Origin: DUZB01 sp964407525
GTDB lineage: Bacteria; Desulfobacterota; DSM-4660; Desulfatiglandales; Desulfatiglandaceae
Assembly: GCA_964407525.1 (NCBI GenBank)
Contig: CAYOWC010000298.1
Coordinates: forward strand, 1-5,954
Reading direction: 5' to 3'
Length of the DNA: 5,954 nt
Below the pieces are notes generated by a model. That model made no database searches. It was not told the DNA's origin and was given only the letters and a program-made list of their open reading frames with translations. Positions within the stretch are counted from its first letter, which is position 1. Each line of letters starts with the position of its first letter. Position numbers and translations under genes: made by a program. This document shows, piece by piece, positions 1 through 5,858 of the stretch.

Positions 1-107
1 ACTACCCCTGCGTCTTCTTTTCCTGACAGTTCGCAATTGATTTGGATACCATTGGCTTCTATTCGCATTTTCAGAGATTCCTCGAAGGCGTACGAGAATG
101 AATTCAT
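1..107 (-). CDS. Alpha/beta-fold hydrolase, N-terminal fragment (cut by window edge)
   Basis: An open frame runs on the minus strand from an ATG at 107 to the left edge, giving 35 complete codons. After a 13-residue lead it reads MRIEANGIQINCELSGKEDA followed by GV. This pattern of a short beta strand, an NGI motif, a second strand and then a Gly-rich turn leading into a buried strand is the usual opening of alpha/beta hydrolases such as 3-oxoadipate enol-lactonase-like esterases. The catalytic Ser-Asp-His residues lie outside the window, so activity cannot be judged. Two starts are possible. The ATG at 107 has GAGGT directly abutting it, which is too close for good initiation. The second ATG at 68, which aligns with the family start, has GAGGA about 10 nt upstream and is my preferred start. 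The call rests on only about 22 diagnostic residues. It lies downstream of the exported-protein gene on the same strand, 119 bp away. Confidence 0.55.
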   Translation of the reverse strand, partial: MNSFSYAFEESLKMRIEANGIQINCELSGKEDAGV

Positions 108-123
108 ACCTCAACTTAGGTTA

Positions 124-205
124 GTGCCCATCCATTAATGTAATTGTGGACACTGCGGGTTCCCGACACCAGAATCGGCCGGGAGCCGGGAACCGAAACG
201 GGCAC
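124..205. repeat. GC-rich nested inverted repeat in the 108-226 gap
   Basis: The gap between the exported-protein gene and the hydrolase gene holds an 8-bp perfect inverted repeat, GGTTCCCG at 158-165 and CGGGAACC at 187-194, with a 21-nt loop that itself contains the palindrome CGGCCG. Outside it, GTGCCC at 124-129 pairs with GGGCAC at 200-205, although the two flanks between stems are unequal (28 and 5 nt). On the minus strand the structure would fold 33 nt past the stop codon of the upstream gene. No T-run follows it, so it is not a classical intrinsic terminator. It could be an mRNA-end structure, an operator for the hydrolase gene, or chance; the inner stem is better supported than the outer one. 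Confidence 0.4.
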
Positions 206-226
206 ATCGACCGTCTTATCGTGAGG

Positions 227-1189
227 TCAATTCCACCCTTGCAAGGAATTCACAAGTTGTTGAGCGTGCGACAAGCCGGTTTTATAGGTAAACCTTGAAC
301 ACGTGTTGCATGCTTTCAAAAGGGTGATGCGATATTGTTTATCTATGTAAAGTCTCAGATTGGAATACACACCGAGACCGACGGGGCAGACGGAGATGAG
401 AATGCCTTCTTTTTGAACACTCGTGCACCCTCCGGATTTGGTGAGAGCGTCTTCTGTTTCGATCTCCATTATCTCCATGGGGTTTTCGGGATATCCTTCA
501 AGTGCTCCGGGCAATTCCCTAAAGGATAGGAAGTCATTACCGCTATTCACGGCGTCTGCTAAGTTCTTGAATCCTGAAGATACTAAAGTAGATGAATCAT
601 AACAGCGCAAAGCAATTCCCATTATCGTGCCGCTGTTCACGTGAACGATCATTGCCTTTTTTTGGCCGTTCGTCCTTGTGCCCACAGTTGTGTTTCTATC
701 ATCTTCATTTTCCAGGGAATCGGGATCGATGAGAAACCCACCCCGCTCATCGTATCCGCTAGGCATCAAGACAATGGTTTGGACCACATCGGTCTGATGA
801 CTTGAATTGCCTGTTCTCGTGGTGATTGCCATTGGAAGGAGTCTCGGTACCAGGTCAATTAAGCCCAGATCGATGCGATCCTGGGAAGGAGACTCGGAAA
901 AATACAAGTCAGGCGAATCTTCTTCAAGAGGAAATAATAACCCGTTGTGAAGGAGGAAGGTAATGCTGGGAATAAGTTCCGGGACATTCACGAAAACCCA
1001 GGTCTTTTTACCTGCTTCGGTTTTGCAGACCAGCTGAACTTTTTGCCCTTCCTTAACTTCCAGAACAACGATGGATTCATCACTCTCACTACTTATGACC
1101 TCTTCCTCAGCCCAACACGCGGCCGAACCCGCCAGTGCCCAAATCACAAAAAAGATCCACAATGATACTCCTCTTCGAACAAATTTCAT
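227..1189 (-). CDS. Exported cysteine-containing protein of unknown function (320 aa)
   Basis: I do not recognise this family. The N-terminus has a clear signal peptide: a basic MKFVRR, a hydrophobic core (about residues 8-24) and a likely signal peptidase I cut after A27 (ACWA/EEE). C25 is not in a proper lipobox, so a lipoprotein is less likely. The mature part is acidic and beta-rich in appearance, with no further membrane segment. It carries six cysteines (C55, C196, C255, C268, C294, C297), including a CNTC pair near the C-terminus, compatible with disulfides or metal binding in the periplasm. Residues 40-70 alternate hydrophobic residues in short strands, vaguely Ig-like, but not enough for a call. 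The start at 1189 is fixed by a strong Shine-Dalgarno, and the stop is TGA. The gene appears to have its own promoter, so it is probably transcribed independently of the DUF1638 cluster. Codon use and intact length argue that it is a real gene. Confidence 0.85.
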   Translation of the reverse strand: MKFVRRGVSLWIFFVIWALAGSAACWAEEEVISSESDESIVVLEVKEGQKVQLVCKTEAGKKTWVFVNVPELIPSITFLLHNGLLFPLEEDSPDLYFSESPSQDRIDLGLIDLVPRLLPMAITTRTGNSSHQTDVVQTIVLMPSGYDERGGFLIDPDSLENEDDRNTTVGTRTNGQKKAMIVHVNSGTIMGIALRCYDSSTLVSSGFKNLADAVNSGNDFLSFRELPGALEGYPENPMEIMEIETEDALTKSGGCTSVQKEGILISVCPVGLGVYSNLRLYIDKQYRITLLKACNTCSRFTYKTGLSHAQQLVNSLQGWN

Positions 1190-1196
1190 GGCCCAA

Positions 1197-1204
1197 ACCT
1201 CCTT
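1197..1204 (-). promoter_or_regulatory. Strong Shine-Dalgarno of the exported-protein gene
   Basis: The minus strand reads AAGGAGGT, a near-complete anti-16S match, 7 nt before the ATG at 1189. It is by far the best-placed ribosome binding site of the full-length genes here and supports both the start choice and active expression. Confidence 0.85.
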
Positions 1205-1282
1205 TCAAAATTACAGTGTTTAAAAACAGCCAAGACTCAACCGTCTCCGATCCGCGAAACATCTGAACGGTCTTCATAGAAA

Positions 1283-1312
1283 AGAATACAAGATCAAAGG
1301 TGGCGAAGTCAA
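1283..1312 (-). promoter_or_regulatory. Candidate sigma70-type promoter for the exported-protein gene
   Basis: On the minus strand TTGACT (1312-1307) is followed after an 18-bp spacer by TATTCT (1288-1283). The -35 box matches the consensus at 5 of 6 positions and the -10 box at 4 of 6. Transcription would start near 1276, giving a leader of roughly 85 nt before the ATG at 1189. The spacing and position are good, but the call is by eye only. Confidence 0.4.
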
Positions 1313-1341
1313 GAGGTGAAGAGTAAGCAAATCAAATATGA

Positions 1342-1354
1342 ATATCGCCGATAT
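1342..1354. promoter_or_regulatory. Possible operator palindrome ATATCG-C-CGATAT
   Basis: Two perfect 6-bp arms flank a single central base. The site lies 29 bp upstream of the candidate -35 box of the exported-protein gene, a position that would suit an activator. No second copy of the full palindrome was noticed in the window and no regulator gene is present. A 12-bp match in AT-rich intergenic DNA can arise by chance, so this is only a candidate. Confidence 0.2.
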
Positions 1355-1487
1355 CACATGCCAGTTTTCACAGTGGTTGTATCACGTTGGGGATGTTCGT
1401 CACTGTCAAACGTGGCTGTCTTTTTCGGCTCATCATGGATTAATGTGATATTTTTGTCAGTTGTCGAATAGACCATGCTCAGATTCC

Positions 1488-1617
1488 AGGTGTCAGGTGT
1501 CAGGAAAAAACCGGGTTGCATTCAGAATATTCAACGTAATAACAAGTAGTTGTGTTTATTGTAACCAGAAAATGGGAATAATAGGTACTGAAACCTGACA
1601 CCCGAAACCTGACACCT
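1488..1617. repeat. Intergenic repeat element with inverted TGTCAGG-type ends
   Basis: The left end (1488-1504) is built of two direct copies of the heptamer GGTGTCA followed by GG. The right end (1594-1617) is the inverse, CCTGACACC, then a short GAAA-containing spacer, then CCTGACACC again. The outer ten bases of each end are perfectly complementary, and the next seven pair if a 7-nt insertion in the right arm is looped out. The roughly 90-nt interior is AT-rich with a small palindrome GAATATTC at 1525-1532. No obvious target duplication flanks it and no ORF lies inside. It resembles a dispersed REP-like or MITE-like element of the type seen in intergenic DNA of delta-proteobacteria; that comparison is from memory, not a search. 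Confidence 0.6.
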
Positions 1618-1918
1618 CTGCTCCGGAAAAAGGGATTCTTCACGCTAATCCGTTGAGCCTCTTTTTCTTTTCCAATGCCATGATTTCATGGGCGGAACGG
1701 TTCCAATATGGAAACCAGGCCTATTGTTTTTGACAGATAAGAGCTATTTGAGGTACTCTTAATGGAAACGATAGGCCTTGCAGTTAAAGAAGAATTGGAG
1801 AGGTAGCCTAGCTCTGTTGAACGGGTTGGATGACAGGGAGCGCTGGGCTGGCAGTCAATGATAGTAACTGTTGCGAAGACGGCCCGGCTGTGTAAATGAT
1901 AGACTGGTGTGATTCCAT

Positions 1919-2521
1919 ATGAACAATTCGAAAGCATTCATGAACTATCCTGATCTTTTGTCTAGGGTGAAACCGATGGATTTGTCCCAGAAACTTGGTA
2001 TTCTTGGGATTCAAAAACGGGACTCTTTATTGGTTTTTGATTTCTTTAACCGCCGGCTTGTATTTGATGGGGATGATTTTTTTGATACAGCAGGAACTGA
2101 TCTTACCGCTGCCGCTAAAGTGGTGCTTTGTACATATATATTGATGAGCCCTGAAAAAGAGCCCAAGAGCGATGGGAAGCTGGTGACCTTTAGAGAATTT
2201 TCCGATGCGGGGCCATTATTTTCAAGGTTTACGGAAAATACAGCAAAAATTATACAAACCAGTTTTTCCAATCGGCTTGATGCCCTCAGCCAAAAATGTT
2301 TAAAACTGGGGGGAACGATACTGGCTAGTCAATCCTATGACATCAGTGTCCGCTTCTGGGCGCTTCCAAAGATTCCAATTATTTTGAATTTTAATGATGC
2401 AGATGAACTCATGCCTGCAAACGCGGTATTTCTTTACCACGATACAGCAATTGCCTATCTTGATCTGCAATGTCTGACCATGACCTGCACATATCTCACC
2501 GGGCATTTGATTCAAAATTAA
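1919..2521 (+). CDS. DUF3786 domain protein (200 aa)
   Basis: The protein matches what I know of the DUF3786 family of anaerobic bacteria. It has an N-terminal region ending in a strand pair (LVFDFFNRRLVFDGDDF, about residues 38-54), a helix with AAKVVLCTYIL (65-75), the diagnostic LVTFREF (88-94), a helical central part, LGG followed by a strand (130-147), the LPKIPIILNFNDADELMPA block (149-167), and a C-terminal LYHDTAIAYLDLQCL (172-186). Members are cytoplasmic and of unknown function; some relatives carry an added Fe-S cluster domain, absent here. There is no signal peptide. The start at 1919 is the first ATG after an in-frame TGA at 1910, and no Shine-Dalgarno precedes it or the alternative ATG at 1940. 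It is the only plus-strand gene and converges with the transpeptidase gene 76 bp away. The gap between them holds only a 4-bp stem followed by five T's, too weak to call a terminator. Confidence 0.8.
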   Translation: MNNSKAFMNYPDLLSRVKPMDLSQKLGILGIQKRDSLLVFDFFNRRLVFDGDDFFDTAGTDLTAAAKVVLCTYILMSPEKEPKSDGKLVTFREFSDAGPLFSRFTENTAKIIQTSFSNRLDALSQKCLKLGGTILASQSYDISVRFWALPKIPIILNFNDADELMPANAVFLYHDTAIAYLDLQCLTMTCTYLTGHLIQN

Positions 2522-2597
2522 AATCCATGTCCTCTTGTAACCAGAGTTTTTGTGATAGGATGACCGGCTGGCTTGATCCCTTTTCACGCCTCAGACG

Positions 2598-4358
2598 CTA
2601 TCTATTGCGGGCATTTCCCTTGGATACCTGAGGAGAAGGGGGTTTTTCTCTGAGTGCCTTGATGAGGAGGGCATCACGGCCATAAATATCTTCACGGAAA
2701 TGAACCGTACCTTCCGAATCAACCCATGCAGTCCAATAAAGAAGGTGAACAGGGATTGGTTCCGGGATCTTCACGGTTTGGGTTTTGTTGCTATTTATGG
2801 CTTCAAGAATGCTTTTTTGGCTCTGGTCAGATCCATCTCTCAAAAGATAGACCATCAGCTCTATTGGGTTTTTGACGCGTATACAACCCGAGCTGAAAAT
2901 GCGTCTGCTTTTATTAAATAGCTCTTTTGCCTGCGTATCATGTAAATATACGTTGAATTTGTTGGGGAACATAAATTTAACGCGGCCAAGGGAATTGGCA
3001 GGCCCGGGTTCCTGACGAAACTTGAAAGAAAGATTCTTGCCGGTGATTTGAGACCAGTCCACTGACTCCGGGGCAATTTCCGGCGCACCATCTTTCCAAG
3101 AGCGGAAGACCTTTATCTTATTTTTTGCCAGATATTTGGGATCTTTTCGAACTCTGGGCAGGATATCTTTTCTGGCGATGCTCCATGGGATATGCCAGTA
3201 CGGGTTCAGTTCGATGTAAGTCATCTTACCTGTGAAAACAGGGGTGCTTCGATATGTCTTTCCAACGACAACAGGCATCTCCATCACGGTTTGCCCATTC
3301 TCAACGATCTCTAATTCAAAATCTGCGATATTGACAAGGATATAGCGGGACCCCAGAGATTCGGGAAGCCAACGCCATCGTTCCATATTTGTTTTTAACT
3401 GGTCTACACGTTCTTCTACAGGCACATTAAGTGCCCTCAATGTATGTGGACCGACGATTCCATCAACTTTCAGCCCATGTCTTGTTTGAAACCTTCGAAC
3501 GCTTTGATCCAATTCTTCGTCAAAAACGAATAGATTTCTTTCATCTGATACGTCAATATCGCCTGAAATGAATAACCTGGACCGCAAAACCCTGATTCGG
3601 ATGCCCCGATCGCCTAATTCCATTTTTGAACCCGGAGGTATTTCCGGCCATCCCCCCCATTTCATAATATTGCGGTATTGTGCAAGAGCCTTTCTCAATC
3701 CCACATAACCAAGATATTGCGGGTAGAGGTTTTTGAGTGTCTCCTCAATCTTGTTTGTTTCGATGGCTCGCTGCAGTATTTTTACTAAATCTTCGTAGCG
3801 GTTCTTTATCAACCATTCCGATTGAATCGTCTCAGGGTTGACACGGCCTGTAAGCAAATGGGATCCGTATAGAAAGAAAGAATCAGTTAGCAGAAGATCC
3901 AGGTCCGCAAGTATATCTGGATTAAGGGGCCTGCTCACCTTTCTATCGAAATCCAATTGGGCCAATAAGGCCTCAATGTTTCCAATATGGTAGTCACCGG
4001 GCCTCAGGCCGTCATGGTCCGCGTCATGAATCATCCTCAAGAGATCAGCCGCTTGCGGCAGCAGACCGTAATTCCCACTCCAGGCAGGCCGGAATTCACG
4101 ATTCATGTAGAAAAGGATAGAGGCCTTTGGACCGCAAAGCAATTCGTTCCTGCAAATGAAGCTTTGTTGCTTCGGTGTGGAGGTGATCTTGTTTTCCAAT
4201 ATCTTGTTAACCTGATCGGACAAATTCGATGCCACAGCACTTTGGCAGGAGATGTGGATGGCCGCACATAGCAATACCATCACGATCAGAGCAGTTTTGA
4301 GAGTAGTCCCAAGAGATATTGAGAAATGTGATAAACGCCTTGCTGTTAGAATATCCAT
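2598..4358 (-). CDS. ldtD (ycbB): Murein L,D-transpeptidase, YcbB/LdtD type (586 aa)
   Basis: This enzyme forms 3-3 (meso-DAP to meso-DAP) peptidoglycan cross-links in the periplasm, using a cysteine instead of the penicillin-binding-protein serine. The N-terminal hydrophobic segment (about 19-37) is a signal peptide or anchor, with possible cleavage near AVAS (41-44); C38 has no proper lipobox. Residues ~75-240 form the helical scaffold domain of YcbB proteins (DHDGLRPGDYH near 114-124). A peptidoglycan-binding repeat follows at ~247-310 (RRFQTRHGLKVDGIVGPHTL), then the YkuD catalytic domain at ~338-508 with H473 in LHDT and the nucleophile C492 in SSGCIRV (489-495). The end, PEPIPVHLLYWTAWV and the DIYGRD block (533-562), is also typical of the family. 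Length is close to the E. coli enzyme (615 aa). All active-site elements are intact. The only in-frame ATG is at 4358, with a weak GGGGA just upstream. It is the last gene of the cluster, 49 bp after the CcbP-like gene. Confidence 0.93.
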   Translation of the reverse strand: MDILTARRLSHFSISLGTTLKTALIVMVLLCAAIHISCQSAVASNLSDQVNKILENKITSTPKQQSFICRNELLCGPKASILFYMNREFRPAWSGNYGLLPQAADLLRMIHDADHDGLRPGDYHIGNIEALLAQLDFDRKVSRPLNPDILADLDLLLTDSFFLYGSHLLTGRVNPETIQSEWLIKNRYEDLVKILQRAIETNKIEETLKNLYPQYLGYVGLRKALAQYRNIMKWGGWPEIPPGSKMELGDRGIRIRVLRSRLFISGDIDVSDERNLFVFDEELDQSVRRFQTRHGLKVDGIVGPHTLRALNVPVEERVDQLKTNMERWRWLPESLGSRYILVNIADFELEIVENGQTVMEMPVVVGKTYRSTPVFTGKMTYIELNPYWHIPWSIARKDILPRVRKDPKYLAKNKIKVFRSWKDGAPEIAPESVDWSQITGKNLSFKFRQEPGPANSLGRVKFMFPNKFNVYLHDTQAKELFNKSRRIFSSGCIRVKNPIELMVYLLRDGSDQSQKSILEAINSNKTQTVKIPEPIPVHLLYWTAWVDSEGTVHFREDIYGRDALLIKALREKPPSPQVSKGNARNR

Positions 4359-4405
4359 TATTCCCCATTTTTATGGAAACAAGCTAAGGGCATTCCATGC
4401 CTCCT
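4358..4405 (-). promoter_or_regulatory. Ideal Shine-Dalgarno plus 11-codon ORF overlapping the transpeptidase start
   Basis: Between the CcbP-like gene and the transpeptidase gene the minus strand has AGGAGG (4405-4400), then 6 nt, then ATG at 4393. The frame encodes MPLACFHKNGE and ends in TAA at 4360-4358, whose last A is also the first base of the transpeptidase ATG (TAATG). The transpeptidase start itself has only a weak GGGGA. A natural reading is that ribosomes load at the strong site, translate the mini-ORF, and restart on the transpeptidase ATG. Alternatives are chance, or a one-base indel that has separated an original longer N-terminus from the gene. Confidence 0.4.
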
Positions 4406-4407
4406 CG

Positions 4408-5067
4408 TTATCTGTTTCCAAACCAATTTCTATAAGCATCTAGAAGCCGACTATTTAAAGAACTTTTATCTAAAGATTCGATATCGCTTAGGGGGAAGTG
4501 ATAAATTCTTCTTTCCAACTGGATTTCTGCAATAACGCCATAGGGGTCTTCATTTCCAGTAATACTATGGATAGTGATTTTATCCCCTTGTTTTAGAAGT
4601 CCTGAATTCTGGTGTTTCGATATTTCAGCATCGAATGGTAAAGAAAGATTTTGATCTAAATATTTTCCCCAGGCATTAAAAGCTGTCAAGTGATCGTCTG
4701 ATTCCATCGGTAAAACTTGGTTTATTATCTTTCCAGACGCCCCTAAATAATCCCAATAGTGTTTTGCTTTGATCTTTTTTCGTATTGTTCTCAGATCCTC
4801 TTCGGTATCACGTCGCACAGCAATCTGGATCTCATGTGATTTCAGACAAATTTTTTCCCAATCCAGATTTTTCTGTTCGCATTGAAAAATGTATTGATCT
4901 GAGATGTTTGAAAGAGCAATACTATCCAAATTAATAATAACAAGGTCATTGACTATTTCTAATATTTGACCATGCCAACCACTAATATCAATGCCCAAAT
5001 CAGAGGCAACCGTACCATTCTTGACTTTGACTGTATCATTAATCTGAAATTTTTTATTCTTAGCCAT
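4408..5067 (-). CDS. CcbP-like putative calcium-binding protein with N-terminal SH3-like domain (219 aa)
   Basis: Two parts are visible. Residues 6-80 (FQINDTVKVKNGT, then DISGWHGQILEI, INLDSIALSNISDQYI and LDWEKICL) form a small beta-barrel, SH3/KOW-like domain that I have seen N-terminal to CcbP-type domains. After a basic linker (85-102, RRDTEEDLRTIRKKIK), residues ~125-219 match the CcbP calcium-binding family named from the cyanobacterial protein: AWGKYLDQNLSLPFDAEI, then LLKQGDKITIHSITG, then RRIYHFPLSDIE and a closing helix ending in AYRNWFGNR. CcbP proteins bind Ca2+ through acidic surface residues; whether this one does is inferred. It has no signal peptide, so it is cytoplasmic. The gene looks more AT-rich than its neighbours. 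It starts 24 bp after the DUF1638 stop with a modest GGAAAGAAG as ribosome site, which supports co-transcription. The domain identity is fairly secure, the physiological role is not. Confidence 0.75.
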   Translation of the reverse strand: MAKNKKFQINDTVKVKNGTVASDLGIDISGWHGQILEIVNDLVIINLDSIALSNISDQYIFQCEQKNLDWEKICLKSHEIQIAVRRDTEEDLRTIRKKIKAKHYWDYLGASGKIINQVLPMESDDHLTAFNAWGKYLDQNLSLPFDAEISKHQNSGLLKQGDKITIHSITGNEDPYGVIAEIQLERRIYHFPLSDIESLDKSSLNSRLLDAYRNWFGNR

Positions 5068-5091
5068 TTATTTCTTCTTTCCAGGAACTTC

Positions 5092-5730
5092 CTATTTCTT
5101 TAATGCTAATGCTTCCAAAATGGCATTTTCAAGTAAATTCAGAGAACCTTTTGTTTTTTGAAGACAGAGACCGAGATCATGAGCAATCTCGCCAGCTTTA
5201 TCTTCGAGTTCGTCTTCATCGAGGTCAAGATTCATGTCAATATAAAGAGCGCGGGTAAATCCGTCCAGCATGCGTCTTGCGAGATGCAACGGCTCAATAT
5301 CTTTCCTACCAATACGGTTGATCTGCAGTTCGTGGAATACAAATTCCGTTCCCATACGGGTCCAGCCGGGCGAAAGGAACCATGTCCCAGGTACCTGGCG
5401 CAATTCTTCCTCATAACGGTCCTGACCTAACAGAACACCGATGCAGTCCTCCGCCTGTGGACGTAGAACCGGGACTTTAAAGTCTTCACCCAGCCGATCC
5501 ATGGCCTGGCATCGACCATAACCAAGGACTATGGCATCAACTTGGTCCTGCGCTTTAACAATCTCCTTGCGAACGTCCTCAAGCAACCGATCCGGTTCAA
5601 TATGTAGCCCCCATGGCATAACTTTCAGATAGGTGATTTCCGAAAAACGTCGCACAATAGACTTGATTTCAATATCCAAAGTTTCGCAGTAAATAATTCC
5701 GATTTTTTTGGTTGTAGCCTCAGATATCAT
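5092..5730 (-). CDS. DUF1638 domain protein (212 aa)
   Basis: The protein has the hallmarks of DUF1638, a family of unknown function common in methanogens and anaerobic bacteria, often near corrinoid methyltransferase genes. In order there are an N-terminal strand with a cysteine (IGIIYCETL, C15), the DAIVLGYGRC motif (65-74, C74), a PVLRPQAEDCIGVLLG segment (87-102, C96), the RYEEELRQVPGTWFLSPGW block (105-123), and an acidic C-terminal part (DLDEDELEDKAGE, 169-181). The three conserved cysteines suggest metal or cofactor binding, but this is inference. In relatives I recall a His just before the last of these cysteines (HDC); here it is E95-less-usual EDC. It is cytoplasmic, with no signal peptide. 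The ATG at 5730 has only a weak GGA-type ribosome site. It is the first gene of a three-gene cluster with the CcbP-like and transpeptidase genes. No corrinoid gene lies within the window, and no convincing promoter was found in front of it. Confidence 0.85.
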   Translation of the reverse strand: MISEATTKKIGIIYCETLDIEIKSIVRRFSEITYLKVMPWGLHIEPDRLLEDVRKEIVKAQDQVDAIVLGYGRCQAMDRLGEDFKVPVLRPQAEDCIGVLLGQDRYEEELRQVPGTWFLSPGWTRMGTEFVFHELQINRIGRKDIEPLHLARRMLDGFTRALYIDMNLDLDEDELEDKAGEIAHDLGLCLQKTKGSLNLLENAILEALALKK

Positions 5731-5781
5731 AGATTTTTCCGGGCTTGGTCCTAACGTCGGCCATTAGAGTTGTTTTCTTAC

Positions 5782-5858
5782 TCATAATCTTAATCGTAAT
5801 CATAATCGAAGAACCCTGGAATAGGTTAAAAGGAGTATGATTATGATTAAGATTATGA
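5782..5858. repeat. AT-rich inverted repeat made of tandem NTAATC hexamers
   Basis: The left arm (5782-5807) contains four consecutive hexamers ATAATC, TTAATC, GTAATC, ATAATC. The right arm (5833-5858) contains the inverse, three perfect GATTAN units preceded by a degenerate GAGTAT. The 26-nt arms pair at 24 positions, with one G-T and one A-G mismatch, around a 25-nt spacer. It sits 52 bp upstream of the DUF1638 start, so it could be a dispersed structured repeat, a multi-site operator for the cluster, or an end structure for a gene to the right. No transposase-like frame accompanies it. Confidence 0.7.

Larger units (their letters stand above)
1190..1918. other. Gene-poor region between divergent genes
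   Basis: About 730 bp separate the minus-strand exported-protein gene from the plus-strand DUF3786 gene. I find no convincing protein gene. Open frames on the minus strand at 1686-1937 and 1808-2014 overlap the DUF3786 start and give low-complexity, unconvincing peptides. On the plus strand a 37-codon frame from 1338 and a 21-codon frame from 1830 lack good ribosome binding sites. What is visible is the candidate promoter at 1283-1312, a short palindrome at 1342-1354, the repeat element at 1488-1617, and a weak 8-bp inverted repeat AGGCCTAT/ATAGGCCT at 1717-1724 and 1771-1778. The rest shows nothing I can name. Confidence 0.6.

Noticed and set aside
1338..1451. Plus-strand 37-codon frame starting MNIADITCQFSQWL
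   Set aside because: Short, with its nearest purine-rich stretch too far from the ATG and no recognisable similarity; it may be a gene relic but nothing supports that.
1717..1778. 8-bp inverted repeat AGGCCTAT/ATAGGCCT with adjacent direct ATGGAAAC copies
   Set aside because: Short arms with a 46-nt loop are within chance expectation for a 700-bp region.
1830..1895. Plus-strand 21-codon frame with a Cys-Cys pair ahead of the DUF3786 gene
   Set aside because: No ribosome binding site, no family resemblance, and a length easily reached by chance.
1686..2014. Minus-strand open frames of 83 and 68 codons overlapping the DUF3786 start
   Set aside because: They overlap a recognisable gene, give Ser/Pro-rich unconvincing peptides and lack ribosome sites.
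2522..2597. Possible bidirectional terminator between convergent genes
   Set aside because: Only a 4-bp stem (CTCT/AGAG) followed by five T's is visible; too weak to call.
3987..4443. Plus-strand open frames of 94 and 63 codons across the transpeptidase 5' region
   Set aside because: Antisense shadows of the well-supported transpeptidase and CcbP-like genes.
5387..5398. Perfect 12-bp palindrome CCAGGTACCTGG
   Set aside because: Lies inside the DUF1638 coding sequence where it encodes the conserved PGT motif; best explained by codon choice.
5158..5430. Plus-strand 90-codon frame within the DUF1638 gene
   Set aside because: Antisense shadow; the minus-strand protein carries clear family motifs over the same bases.
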